Shown here: positions 37,029 through 45,383 of the stretch, piece after piece
Numbering within the stretch: position 1 is the first letter of the stretch
Layout of the letters: each line of letters starts with the position of its first letter
NCBI GenBank assembly: GCA_937960435.1
Contig: CALGPN010000001.1
Coordinates: forward strand, 1-45,402
Length of the DNA stretch: 45,402 nucleotides
From: an uncultured Desulfosoma sp.
GTDB taxonomy: Bacteria > Desulfobacterota > Syntrophobacteria > Syntrophobacterales > DSM-9756
Direction of reading: 5' to 3'
The notes under the pieces: generated by a model
What the model was told of the DNA's origin: nothing
What the model saw: only the letters and a program-made list of their open reading frames with translations
Databases searched by the model: none
Program-made: the position numbers and the translations under genes

Positions 37029-40000
37029 ATGACCAATGCGACGCGACCCACCCCTTCGAACCCCATCGGATCCGTCATGGTGGTTGGTGGAGGCATCGCC
37101 GGCGTCCAGGCTGCTTTGGATTTGGCCGATTCAGGGTATTTCGTCCATCTCATCGAGAAAAGTTCGGCCATCGGCGGCGTCATGGCCACACTCGACAAGA
37201 CCTTCCCCACAGACGACTGCTCCTTATGTATTTTGTCGCCCAAATTGGTGGAAGTGGGACGGCACCTCAACGTCCAACTGCACACCTTGGCCGAAGTCAA
37301 AAGCGTGGCCGGGGAAGCCGGAAATTTTAAGGTGACCGTTTTTCAGAAAGCCCGGTTCATCGATATGGAAAAATGTATCGGGTGCGGCACCTGTGCGGAA
37401 AAATGCCCCCGCAAAGTTCCGGACGAATACAACGCGGGCTTGGGCAAGAGAAAAGCCGCCTACGTCAAATTCCCCCAGGCCGTGCCGTTGAAATATGTGA
37501 TCGACAAAGACCACTGCATCTATTTCGAAAAGGGCAAATGCCGGGCTTGTGAAAAATTCTGTCCCACACAGGCGGTCAATTTCGATGACCAGGACCGTGA
37601 GTTCACCTTGGATGTGGGCAGCATCATCCTAGCGCCCGGCTTCGAACCGTTCGATCCCAGGATTTACGACACTTACAACTACGCGAAACTGCCCAATGTG
37701 GTCACCTCCATGGAATTCGAGAGGATCCTCTCGGCTTCCGGCCCCTTTGAAGGTCATCTCGTGCGCCCCTCCGACCACCAAGAACCCAAGAAGATCGCGT
37801 GGCTGCAATGTGTGGGTTCTCGGGATATCAACCGGTGCGACAACGGGTATTGCTCTTCGGTGTGCTGCATGTACGCCATCAAACAGGCCGGGATCGCCAT
37901 CGAACACAGCGGGCCGGATCTAGATACGACGATCTTTTTCATGGATATGCGCACCCCGGGCAAGGACTTCGACAAATACTACGAGCGGGCTCGGCGGGAA
38001 AAGGGCGTCCGGTTCATTCGCTCGCGCGTCCACAGCATCGAAGCGGTGCCGGGAACCGACGACCTGGCCATCCAATATGTGACGGATGACGGTCGAATCG
38101 CGGAAGAAACCTTTAACCTGGTGGTCCTGTCGGTGGGGCTTCAGATCTCCAAAGATACCCTGGAGATGGCCGAACGGCTCGGGATTGAAATCGGCGACGG
38201 GCGTTTTGCCGCCACCTCACCGTTTGAACCCGTCCAAACCTCCCGAAGCGGCATCTACGTGTGCGGCGTCTTCCAAAGCCCCAAGGATATTCCCCTTTCG
38301 GTCATGGAAGCCTCGGCCGCCGCGGCGGATTCCGCCGCTTTGCTCGCCCCCGCTCGAAACAGCCTGACCCGAAAACCGCCGATCCTTTCCGAAAGGGACG
38401 TGGCCGCCGAGGAGCCTCGAGTGGGCGTTTTCGTCTGCCATTGCGGGATCAACATCGCCGGGGTCATCGACGTGGCGGCTGTGGCCGATTATGCGGAAAC
38501 CTTGCCTTCGGTGGTTTACGTGGAACGCAACCTCTTCACCTGCGCCCAGGACACGCAGGACAAGATGAGAAAGGTCATCGAGGACCACAAGCTCAATCGC
38601 ATCGTCGTCGCCGCATGTTCCCCGCGCACCCATGAGGCGTTGTTCCAGGAAACCCTGCGTCAGGCGGGACTGAACAAGTATCTTTTTGAAATGGCGAACA
38701 TCCGCAACATGGGCTCCTGGGTGCACATGAACGAGCCGGAAGCCGCCACGGAAAAGGCCAAAGACATGGTCCGCATGGCCGTGGCCAAAGTGGCGCTCCA
38801 GCAGCCCCTGGGCGAAATTCAACTGAATGTGACCAAGTCGGGGCTCGTGGTGGGAGGCGGTATCGCCGGCATGACGGCCGCCTTGACACTGGCCGACCAA
38901 GGCTACCCCGTCACCTTGGTGGAACGTAAGGACGTCCTGGGCGGGCACGGGCGAAAACTCTATTCCACATGGGACGGCCAGCCCATCGCCCCGTACCTGG
39001 ATGAACTCATCAACCGCGTCATCGAGCACCCCAAGATCACCGTGCTCACCAATGCGAAAATCCAAGACGTGCAGGGTTTTGTGGGCAACTTCCACACGGT
39101 GATCGACGTGGCTGGAACGCGCAAGGAAATCGACCACGGGGTGGCGATCCTCGCCATCGGGGCCCATTCCCTCAAACCCAACGAATACGGCTACGGACAA
39201 AGCGACCGGATCTTCCTCAACCTGGATCTGGACAAGGCCATCAGCGAACGCGACCCGCGGATCATCAACGCCCGCTCGGCCGTCTTCATCCAGTGCGTGG
39301 GATCGCGCGAACCCGAGAGACCTTATTGCAGCCGTGTCTGTTGCAGCCATTCCATCGAAAATGCGCTGCGACTGAAAAAACTGGACCCCGAGATGGATGT
39401 CTACGTTTTGTACCGGGATATCCGCACCTTCGGGCTCAGGGAAAATCTCTACAAGGAAGCGAGAGCCCGGGGAGTCCTCTTCATCCGGTTCGACCTGGAA
39501 AAGAAACCCGACGTCCAGGTCGCTTCGGACGGCTCTTTGACGGTGACGGTGGTCGACCACGTCCTGCAACGTCCCATCGTCCTCAAGCCCGACATCCTCA
39601 CTCTGGCCTCGGCCGTCGTCATGCGCGCGGCGGAAGCGGATGAACTGGCCAAACTGTTCAAGGTACCGCTCAATGCCGAGGGCTTTTTCCTGGAAGCCCA
39701 TGCGAAACTTCGCCCCGTGGATTTCGCCACGGACGGCGTCTTTGTGGCAGGTCTCGCCCATTATCCCAAACCTACGGAAGAATGCATCGCCCAAGCCAAG
39801 GCCGCGGCCGCCCGGGCGGCAACGGTTTTGGCCAAGGATTCTATCCTGGCCGGCGGGGTCGTTGCCCTGATCAACAAGGATCTGTGCTGCGGCTGCCAAG
39901 GCTGCGTCCAGGTCTGCCCCTTCGGGGCCATCTCCTATCTGGAACAGGAAGCCAAGTGTGAGGTGAACCAGGCCTTGTGCAAGGGTTGCGGCACCTGTGC

Positions 40001-40088
40001 GGCCACATGCCCTTCGGAAGCCATCACGCTGCTGGGATTTTCACATCTGCAGATCTACACCCAGATCGACGAGGCCTTGACGGCTTAG
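37029..40088 (+). CDS. double-length HdrA: two FAD domains and several [4Fe-4S] sites
   Basis: 1019 residues, AGGGAGA site. Two HdrA-like halves are fused. The N-terminal half has FAD motif GGGIAGVQAA at about 20-29, ferredoxin cysteines from about 116 (CIGCGTCAEKC) and 167-182, and the CVGSRD...YCSSVCC signature. A junction at about 468 (VCHCGIN) starts the second half, with FAD motif GGGIAGMTAA near 604 and a second CVGSRE...YCSRVCC. The C-terminus has two ferredoxin motifs near 953 and 985 (CCGCQGCVQVC and CKGCGTCAATC). HdrA carries out flavin-based electron bifurcation in heterodisulfide reductase complexes. Here there is no hdrB or hdrC; the neighbours are MvhD and Nfn genes. Confidence 0.92.
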   Translation: MTNATRPTPSNPIGSVMVVGGGIAGVQAALDLADSGYFVHLIEKSSAIGGVMATLDKTFPTDDCSLCILSPKLVEVGRHLNVQLHTLAEVKSVAGEAGNFKVTVFQKARFIDMEKCIGCGTCAEKCPRKVPDEYNAGLGKRKAAYVKFPQAVPLKYVIDKDHCIYFEKGKCRACEKFCPTQAVNFDDQDREFTLDVGSIILAPGFEPFDPRIYDTYNYAKLPNVVTSMEFERILSASGPFEGHLVRPSDHQEPKKIAWLQCVGSRDINRCDNGYCSSVCCMYAIKQAGIAIEHSGPDLDTTIFFMDMRTPGKDFDKYYERARREKGVRFIRSRVHSIEAVPGTDDLAIQYVTDDGRIAEETFNLVVLSVGLQISKDTLEMAERLGIEIGDGRFAATSPFEPVQTSRSGIYVCGVFQSPKDIPLSVMEASAAAADSAALLAPARNSLTRKPPILSERDVAAEEPRVGVFVCHCGINIAGVIDVAAVADYAETLPSVVYVERNLFTCAQDTQDKMRKVIEDHKLNRIVVAACSPRTHEALFQETLRQAGLNKYLFEMANIRNMGSWVHMNEPEAATEKAKDMVRMAVAKVALQQPLGEIQLNVTKSGLVVGGGIAGMTAALTLADQGYPVTLVERKDVLGGHGRKLYSTWDGQPIAPYLDELINRVIEHPKITVLTNAKIQDVQGFVGNFHTVIDVAGTRKEIDHGVAILAIGAHSLKPNEYGYGQSDRIFLNLDLDKAISERDPRIINARSAVFIQCVGSREPERPYCSRVCCSHSIENALRLKKLDPEMDVYVLYRDIRTFGLRENLYKEARARGVLFIRFDLEKKPDVQVASDGSLTVTVVDHVLQRPIVLKPDILTLASAVVMRAAEADELAKLFKVPLNAEGFFLEAHAKLRPVDFATDGVFVAGLAHYPKPTEECIAQAKAAAARAATVLAKDSILAGGVVALINKDLCCGCQGCVQVCPFGAISYLEQEAKCEVNQALCKGCGTCAATCPSEAITLLGFSHLQIYTQIDEALTA

Positions 40089-40112
40089 GCCACAGAGGCG
40101 GGAGACAGAATC

Positions 40113-40553
40113 ATGGCAGAACGTTTCGAACCGAGAATATTGGCGATCTTGTGCAACTGGTGCAGCTACGCCGGAGCGGACCTGGCCGGGGTCAGCCGTT
40201 TTCAATATCCCCCCAATGTACGTGTCATCCGCGTCATGTGCTCGGGAACGGTGTCGCCCCATCACGTGATCCACGCCTTCCAACGGGGTGCCGATGGGGT
40301 GTTGGTCGCCGGCTGCCACATCGGTGACTGCCATTACCTCAAAGGAAATTACATGACGTTAAAACGCATGAAATTCGTCCAGGAACTCATCCGCTTTGCC
40401 GGCTACAACCCGGAACGGTTCCGCTTGGAATGGATCTCCTCGGCCGAAGGGGTGAAATTCGCAGAAGTCATCCGAGACTTTACGGAAAAGGTCCGATCCC
40501 TGGGCCCCGCCCCGTCCTTCGAGGCGAGCCCGCGTTTGGCCATGGGACTGTAA
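40113..40553 (+). CDS. MvhD/FlpD-like [2Fe-2S] electron-transfer subunit
   Basis: 146 residues, full length for MvhD, which passes electrons between a dehydrogenase or hydrogenase and HdrA. Five conserved cysteines: Cys14 and 17 (LCNWCSY), Cys43 (VMCSG), Cys68 and 73 (GCHIGDC), the set that binds a [2Fe-2S] cluster. It follows hdrA by 24 bases, the order seen in Hdr clusters. With no hydrogenase in the operon, its partner is probably the NuoG-like/Nfn module or the following iron-sulfur protein. Confidence 0.92.
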   Translation: MAERFEPRILAILCNWCSYAGADLAGVSRFQYPPNVRVIRVMCSGTVSPHHVIHAFQRGADGVLVAGCHIGDCHYLKGNYMTLKRMKFVQELIRFAGYNPERFRLEWISSAEGVKFAEVIRDFTEKVRSLGPAPSFEASPRLAMGL

Positions 40554-40593
40554 CGGCGAAAAATCGACTCGCTTATCGCACAGGATGGATCTC

Positions 40594-41385
40594 ATGAAGA
40601 CCAAAGTCCGACAATTGCTGGAAGAAGGTCGCGTGGACGCCTTCATCGCTTACAAAACGGTCCACGGCCTGCCTTTCCCGACGGTTTTCACCAAAGCCGA
40701 TGTGGGGGTGCTGGAAACGTGGCAGCCGTTCAAGGCTCGATATCCCGTCACCAAGCTCCTCCTTGCCCAAGCGCGGCAAAACCCCGACAAGACCTTCGGG
40801 GTGCTGGTGCGGGGCTGCGAGGAGCGCTCCCTTTATGAACTCTTCAAATGGAACCAGCTGCATCCGGACAAGGTTGTGGTTCTCGGACAGGCCTGCCCGC
40901 AGGACCTGGCTTTCTACTGCGAGTGCCCCAAACCCTATCCGGACCATTTAGACTACGGGGAAGCCCCGAAGCCGGTGCAGGAAAGCCGGCGGCTCGGCGA
41001 ACTCCACGGCATGCCGGAAACGGATCGGCTCGCCTGGTGGCTCGGCCACTTCAACCGCTGTATCCGTTGCTATGGCTGCCGTGATGTGTGCCCGGTGTGT
41101 TTCTGCACCGAATGCAGCCTGGAACACAAGGAACTCATCCCGACGGGGAAACTACCGCCCGATACATCTTTTCATCTGGTTAGAGCCGTCCACATGGCGG
41201 GCCGCTGCATCGACTGCGGGCTGTGTGAAGAAACATGCCCGTCCCATATCCCGCTCCGGGCCCTTTACAAACACGTCAACAGCCTGGTGGAAGGGATTTT
41301 TCAGTACAAAACGGGTGTGCCCGACGGCAAGTCCCCCTTCACCATGCTGGGCGAGGAAAGTTTTCTTCCCACGGGCGTTCGATAG
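40594..41385 (+). CDS. iron-sulfur protein with two cysteine clusters (HdrC/FdhB-like), last gene of the Nfn-Hdr operon
   Basis: 263 residues from the ATG at 40594, which has AGGATGG at good spacing; an ATG at 40585 adds three residues but lies within that site. The N-terminal ~120 residues (FTKADVGVLETW, GVLVRGCEERSLYELFKWNQL, GQACPQDLAFYCEC) resemble the FrhB/FdhB family of F420-type beta subunits. The C-terminal half has two cysteine clusters, one near 152-172 (CIRCYGCRDVCPVCFCTEC) and one near 207-217 (CIDCGLCEETC), giving two [4Fe-4S] sites as in HdrC. It probably takes the electron-carrier role next to HdrA. The physiological partner is unknown. Confidence 0.8.
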   Translation: MKTKVRQLLEEGRVDAFIAYKTVHGLPFPTVFTKADVGVLETWQPFKARYPVTKLLLAQARQNPDKTFGVLVRGCEERSLYELFKWNQLHPDKVVVLGQACPQDLAFYCECPKPYPDHLDYGEAPKPVQESRRLGELHGMPETDRLAWWLGHFNRCIRCYGCRDVCPVCFCTECSLEHKELIPTGKLPPDTSFHLVRAVHMAGRCIDCGLCEETCPSHIPLRALYKHVNSLVEGIFQYKTGVPDGKSPFTMLGEESFLPTGVR

Positions 41386-41417
41386 CAATTCGATGTCATC
41401 GAAGATGCGTTTTTTGC

Positions 41418-41450
41418 GTCGGGGCACGAGATCCGTGCCCCGACTGTTTT
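41418..41450 (+). terminator. Rho-independent terminator of the Nfn-Hdr operon
   Basis: GTCGGGGCACG (41418-41428) and CGTGCCCCGAC (41434-41444) form a perfect 11-bp stem with a five-base loop, followed by TGTTTT. It lies 33 bases after the last operon gene. Confidence 0.93.
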
Positions 41451-41493
41451 ATTGAGGGACCTCAGCCAATCCGGAGGCTTTCCCAAGGAGTTC

Positions 41494-41652
41494 CTACTTG
41501 CCGCCCCCGGCCGATCTTTCAATGGCGCTACCCAACGATCGAATGTCTTTGCCCATCCCCTTGACCGTGTTGCAGCCCCAAAAACCGCTCAGAAGAACGC
41601 TGAAAACCATCACCCCTATGCAAAACCGCCCGATCCCTTTGGCCTTATGCAT
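41494..41652 (-). CDS. entericidin-like small lipoprotein (EcnA/B family)
   Basis: 52 residues from an ATG at 41652 behind AAAGGAAG. A basic N-terminus and hydrophobic core (IGVMVFSVLLSG) lead to a lipobox-like FWGC, with Cys27 the likely lipidated residue. Mature CNTVKGMGKDIRSLGSAIERSA matches the entericidin pattern (CNTxxGxGxDI...GxAIExAA). Family members are small envelope lipoproteins in antidote/toxin pairs, with unclear roles outside enterics. The lipobox has Phe and Trp at -3 and -2, which is unusual. A TATAAC -10-like box lies at 41788-41783 on the minus strand. Confidence 0.75.
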   Translation of the reverse strand: MHKAKGIGRFCIGVMVFSVLLSGFWGCNTVKGMGKDIRSLGSAIERSAGGGK

Positions 41653-42064
41653 CGTCCGCTTCCTTTCCGTTTGTTCGTGGCCACGTCCGGGTCCGGAGTC
41701 GCCCTCAGCCCCAAAGGCCTGAAGTTCGCGACTGGACCGGAGCCGACCCTCATTTTTTGACTCCGCAAGTATTTTTTTGAGAGTTATACACCCAAGAGGA
41801 TTTTCACTTACAGTCCCATCAAGCAGGCCTTTTCCCCGCTGTGCGTCGAGTGTTGCCGAGCGGGGACCCCACCCGGTCGGGTGCGGTTTTGACCAACCCG
41901 TCCCAAGAGTGCCAAGCATCACCGAACGAGTCCTTTCCGGGCAAGCCATTTGAGAGCTGCGAACAGACCCGCATGAGCAGGCCCGCACCACGGTCGGTTT
42001 TTCCTTTGGCGGGACGCGCTGAAGTTTTTGGGAACCCAGAGATGTGGCCGCCCTGTAGGGGCTG
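41653..42064. other. non-coding stretch before the repeat block
   Basis: Contains the probable upstream region of the entericidin-like gene and a small hairpin CACCCG/CGGGTG (about 41870-41883). The open frames here have no ribosome site and run into repeat sequence, so I call no gene. Confidence 0.4.
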
Positions 42065-42182
42065 GCCTTGTGCCCGCCCGTGGGTTTTTACGGGCCGGCC
42101 GATGTGCCCGCCTGCAGGTTGGAACGCTCCTCGGCATCCACCCGTAGGGGCGGGCCTTGTGCCCGCCCGTGGGTTTTTGGGG
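42065..42182. repeat. 118-base G+C-rich repeat, copy A
   Basis: Identical over all 118 bases to 44991-45108 and in the same orientation. It contains hairpins, for example GGGCGGGC/GCCCGCCC around CTTGT, and two GTGCCCGCCCGTGGGTTTTT units, so it is itself built from smaller repeats. A similar ~46-base spacer and the 31-base palindrome follow in both copies. Confidence 0.9.
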
Positions 42183-42228
42183 GCGAGCTTTGTGCCCACC
42201 CATGGCTTGCCCCGGGCCGGGTGTTTGT

Positions 42229-42259
42229 GTTGGGGTTCGCTGCGCTCACCCCAACCTAC
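42229..42259. repeat. 31-base palindromic interspersed repeat, copy 3
   Basis: Identical 31-base unit (GTTGGGG...CCCCAACCTAC) to copy 1, placed 46 bases after the 118-base repeat. Confidence 0.88.
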
Positions 42260-42652
42260 CCGTACTTGTAGCGACATGTTGGCACACCCGTAAGCTCGTC
42301 GCTCCGAATCGCTTCCTCATTTTCTTTTAGCATTGCCGATAAGCCCTCGTGCAGGGCGATTCAAATGGCTGCGAAGGCCCTGAGGACTCCAAAAGCCTTT
42401 ATGGCGAAGAAGGTGCCTTCCCATAAGCCCACTAGCCCCTAGAGTTCGGGAATCGTATGCGATGGCGATAACGAATAGTTTGCTGGAGTTGTCCACTCCC
42501 TCAACGATCTCGCTAGGCAACTTGTGTTCAGTCCTGACCCCGCCGGTGCCTCCAGCGGCTCCGCTACCACCGAAAATCACAGGCCGAAATGTTTTGAGAC
42601 CTCCATGGAGAGGATCACGCTTTCAGTCGCGAAAACTCGGTTCGTTTATGCT
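42260..42652. other. intergenic region left of the chemoreceptor, no confident gene
   Basis: The only sizeable open frame is on the minus strand, 42580-42317 (GTG start, 87 codons, Gly-rich first 15 residues). It has no ribosome site at proper distance and no recognisable family, so I do not call it. No terminator was found after the chemoreceptor gene. Confidence 0.35.
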
Positions 42653-44551
42653 CTATGCGGATGGATGAGCCTCGCCGTCTATTTCCCTTGCCGCCAATTT
42701 TGCCATTAAGCTTTGCGGCATCTTAAAAAGACGAGGAGTTTCCTTGCCCCGGCTCTGGTCGTGGATTTTCATCATCGCCTCTTCTTCCCGACGTCCCACC
42801 AGGCTTTGAAGTTCTTCCACTAAAGATCGGAGCTGATCGGCATGAGCGGTCAATTCCCTGGCTGCCGAGGCCGACTCGTCCGCATGTGCTGAGGTTTGCT
42901 GCACTGTTTTGTCCATAGCGGCAACGGCCGAGTTGACCTGGACAATCCCCTCGCTTTGTTCATGGCTTGCCGAGGCGATCTCGTTCATCAGCTCCGCCAC
43001 TTTGGTCACGCTTTCGTGCACCGTGACAAAAGCCTGGTTACTCGACTCCGTAAGGTCCTTCCCTTGCTTGACCCGTGTGACCGTCCCCTCAATCAAGTCG
43101 GCAGTCGTTCGGGCCGCCTCTGCCGCCCGCATGGCAAGATTGCGGACCTCATCGGCCACCACCGCGAATCCGGCTCCTGCTTCCCCCGCCCGGGCGGCTT
43201 CAACGGCTGCGTTGAGGGCAAGGAGGTTCGTCTGGAAAGCAATTTCGTCGATGGTCTTGATGATTTTGTGTGTTTCTTGGCTTGACCTGTTGATTTCTTC
43301 CATGAAACGCAACAACTCGGACATGATTTGTCGAGCCTCTTGGGTCGCTTTAGCGGCTTGTTTCATGAGCGCGTCGGCGTGGGCGCTATTGTCCGCATTT
43401 TGCCGAGTCATGGAAGCCATCTCTTCCATGGCCGACGAAGTTTCTTCGATGGCCGCCGCTTGTTGGGAAACGTTGTCGGCAAGCACCTGGCTTGCCGATG
43501 CCACGTGATTGGCTACGTGGTATATCTCTCCAGAGGTTTGGGAGAGCACCCCCACACTATGGTGAATGGGACGAAGCAGTAGCCGATTGGTGAAAAAAAG
43601 ATTAACTATTAAGACCAAGACAGCAACAATGCCTCCTAGGACGCCTGCGATCGTCAAAGCGCCCAGGAGAGCATGGCGTTCCCTTTCGGGCATGGCTATC
43701 AATATATTGAAATCTCGAATTTTTTCTTCTCCGATAGTCAAAGCGACTTTCTTAAAAAGAAACCTTTGGCCGCCTAAGGTCATTGATCGCGGTTCCTCCC
43801 CGAGAGTGGCCCAGACTTTCGAGACCGCAGCGTGATCGATGGTCGCCCCGTACACAAGAAGCTTCAGGTCAGGATAAAAGGTGCTCTTTACTTCATATTT
43901 TTTCATGATATCTTCGGGCAAGCCCGCATTTCGGTTTTCCATAACCACAGCCACATCGGCGTCGAGGATCTCTTTGAGTTCCGAGAGGTTTTGGGTTTTC
44001 GGGTAGGACCCGACTTTGACAAGCCCCACCAAGGCATTGTCGATAAAAATTGGTGCCACGGCGTCAAGGCTGAGCAGTTGAGATCCTGGCGACACTTCGA
44101 TACCGGACTGCTTGGTTCTGGTCTGTAATGCTTTGCCGAAAATCCGGGTTTTGGACTTGTCGTCCCCGTATTTGGTTGGGTTATGCCCTCTCATCAAAAT
44201 AATGCCTTGAGAGTCCGTCACTTCAACAGAGTTAATTTCGCTGTCTCTTCGACGCATATCGGCATAGACTGACGTTAACATTTTTTCCAAAGATTCTCTA
44301 TTCTTCTGCTTCACGGTTTCAGCGAGCGTTCGGTTTTCCGCCAATTCAGCGGCGTAGTTGACAAGCTTAAGAAGTTTTTCGGAATAGTAATATTCAGTCA
44401 TCTTTTGGAGTCTCGGAACCCGATCGCGATAGATCTGATCTATGGAACGCATGGCCATCACCAAAAGAATGCCAAGCGTCATGGTGACAACGACACAAAT
44501 GGAGGCTGTGGAGAGGATGAAGGACGTTTTCCGAAAACTTGCTTGTTTCAT
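42653..44551 (-). CDS. methyl-accepting chemotaxis protein
   Basis: 632 residues from an ATG at 44551 behind AAAGGAGATGA; the 94 extra upstream codons have no support. TM1 at about 11-33, a periplasmic ligand domain of about 260 residues (Cache-like by layout), TM2 at about 296-320, a linker, and a cytoplasmic signalling domain whose hairpin tip ([22 protein letters not shown], about 436-457) is the CheA/CheW contact. There is no C-terminal NWETF-type pentapeptide. It senses an external ligand and modulates flagellar or twitching behaviour. The sensory half looks less G+C-rich than the neighbouring operons. No che or fli gene is nearby, and the gene is bracketed by long direct repeats. Confidence 0.95.
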   Translation of the reverse strand: MKQASFRKTSFILSTASICVVVTMTLGILLVMAMRSIDQIYRDRVPRLQKMTEYYYSEKLLKLVNYAAELAENRTLAETVKQKNRESLEKMLTSVYADMRRRDSEINSVEVTDSQGIILMRGHNPTKYGDDKSKTRIFGKALQTRTKQSGIEVSPGSQLLSLDAVAPIFIDNALVGLVKVGSYPKTQNLSELKEILDADVAVVMENRNAGLPEDIMKKYEVKSTFYPDLKLLVYGATIDHAAVSKVWATLGEEPRSMTLGGQRFLFKKVALTIGEEKIRDFNILIAMPERERHALLGALTIAGVLGGIVAVLVLIVNLFFTNRLLLRPIHHSVGVLSQTSGEIYHVANHVASASQVLADNVSQQAAAIEETSSAMEEMASMTRQNADNSAHADALMKQAAKATQEARQIMSELLRFMEEINRSSQETHKIIKTIDEIAFQTNLLALNAAVEAARAGEAGAGFAVVADEVRNLAMRAAEAARTTADLIEGTVTRVKQGKDLTESSNQAFVTVHESVTKVAELMNEIASASHEQSEGIVQVNSAVAAMDKTVQQTSAHADESASAARELTAHADQLRSLVEELQSLVGRREEEAMMKIHDQSRGKETPRLFKMPQSLMAKLAAREIDGEAHPSA

Positions 44552-44627
44552 CGGGTCATCTCCTTTCACGCAAAAGCTTTGATATCGAACCCGAAAAACG
44601 AAATTTCGCTGTGTTCCCTCTCGCGTC

Positions 44628-44655
44628 TGATCGGCCGAAAAGATCGACTCCCTTA
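44628..44655 (-). promoter_or_regulatory. candidate sigma-28 (FliA) promoter for the chemoreceptor gene
   Basis: On the minus strand TAAG (44655-44652), 16 bases, then GCCGATCA (44635-44628), which matches the FliA -10 consensus GCCGATAA at seven of eight positions. The leader to the ATG would be about 75 bases. Chemoreceptor genes are commonly in the FliA regulon. Confidence 0.55.
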
Positions 44656-44990
44656 AATAAAAATTGAAACCGACGAAGTGATCAGAAAGCCGGATAATTT
44701 CGACGCACACTTTGAAACGTTCGACGATGGTTCTAGTTGGCGCCGAAACACCACCATTCCAAGATGGCTGATGGCAAGCTCTGGAAACACCGCATCGACA
44801 GCTCTCAGTGCCCTCAAGGGCGCACTCACCCATGGTGACGAGGCCATCGGCGACGCGCTGCTCTTATCCGTGGGGATCGTTCAGATGCTCAGAGTCGGCC
44901 CCGGATAAAAGAATCAAACAACGCGATTGGCACCCCCGCGAAGACTCGGCGGTCGTCACATGAGCCCGTGCCGCCTGCCTGGTGGGGCAA
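44656..44990. other. intergenic stretch between chemoreceptor promoter and repeat block
   Basis: Contains a plus-strand open frame 44678-44908 (76 codons) without a ribosome site or recognisable motif; it may be debris of a lost gene. Nothing else was seen. Confidence 0.35.
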
Positions 44991-45108
44991 GCCTTGTGCC
45001 CGCCCGTGGGTTTTTACGGGCCGGCCGATGTGCCCGCCTGCAGGTTGGAACGCTCCTCGGCATCCACCCGTAGGGGCGGGCCTTGTGCCCGCCCGTGGGT
45101 TTTTGGGG
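44991..45108. repeat. 118-base G+C-rich repeat, copy B
   Basis: Same 118 bases as 42065-42182, same orientation. Together they bracket a ~2.8 kb segment carrying the chemoreceptor gene. Confidence 0.9.
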
Positions 45109-45152
45109 CAGGCCTTGTGCTTGCCCGTTGTTCGCCCGGGGCGGGTGCTTGT

Positions 45153-45183
45153 GTTGGGGTTCGCTGCGCTCACCCCAACCTAC
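45153..45183. repeat. 31-base palindromic interspersed repeat, copy 4
   Basis: Fourth copy of the GTTGGGG...CCCCAACCTAC unit, 44 bases after copy B of the long repeat, mirroring the arrangement at 42065-42259. Confidence 0.88.
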
Positions 45184-45260
45184 GTTCTTACAGCCTTGTG
45201 CCCGCGAGAAGAAAATTGTTTCGGGTGGAGAGATGTGCCCGCCCGTAGGTTGGGATGGCC

Positions 45261-45327
45261 CATCCACCCGTAGGGGCGGGCCTTGTGCCCACCCGTGGGT
45301 TTTTACGGGCCGGCCGATGTGCCCGCC
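45261..45327. repeat. partial third copy of the long repeat units
   Basis: A 67-base stretch built from the same parts in permuted order: CATCCACCCGTAGGGGCGGG, the CCTTGTGCCC unit with one base change, then GTGGGTTTTTACGGGCCGGC and GATGTGCCCGCC. This shows the long repeat is a mosaic of smaller modules. Confidence 0.75.
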
Positions 45328-45355
45328 CGAAGGGATGCGCCCGTACCGCGCGCAC

Positions 45356-45383
45356 AAAAAAAGCTTCGGTGTTGCCGAAGCTT
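45356..45383 (-). terminator. terminator for a leftward gene beyond the window
   Basis: AAGCTTCGG (45361-45369) pairs with CCGAAGCTT (45375-45383); on the minus strand the stem is followed by a run of seven T. It should end transcription of a minus-strand gene whose body lies to the right, outside the window. Confidence 0.75.

Noticed and set aside
38217-39899. 560-codon minus-strand open frame inside hdrA
   Set aside because: Shadow of the HdrA reading frame, with no motifs or start signals.
41819-42293. Overlapping open frames on both strands in the repeat block, encoding peptides rich in Gly, His, Pro and Arg
   Set aside because: They are translations of the G+C-rich repeats and recur with the same peptides at 44.9-45.4 kb; they reflect repeat composition rather than genes.
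42317-42580. Possible 87-codon gene on the minus strand
   Set aside because: GTG start without a properly spaced ribosome site and no family resemblance; retained only as a remark in the intergenic entry.
44678-44908. 76-codon plus-strand open frame upstream of the chemoreceptor
   Set aside because: No ribosome site, no motif, and it starts next to the receptor promoter on the opposite strand.
42065-45183. Repeats considered as a CRISPR array
   Set aside because: Only two full copies lie 2.9 kb apart, with no regular spacers and no cas genes.
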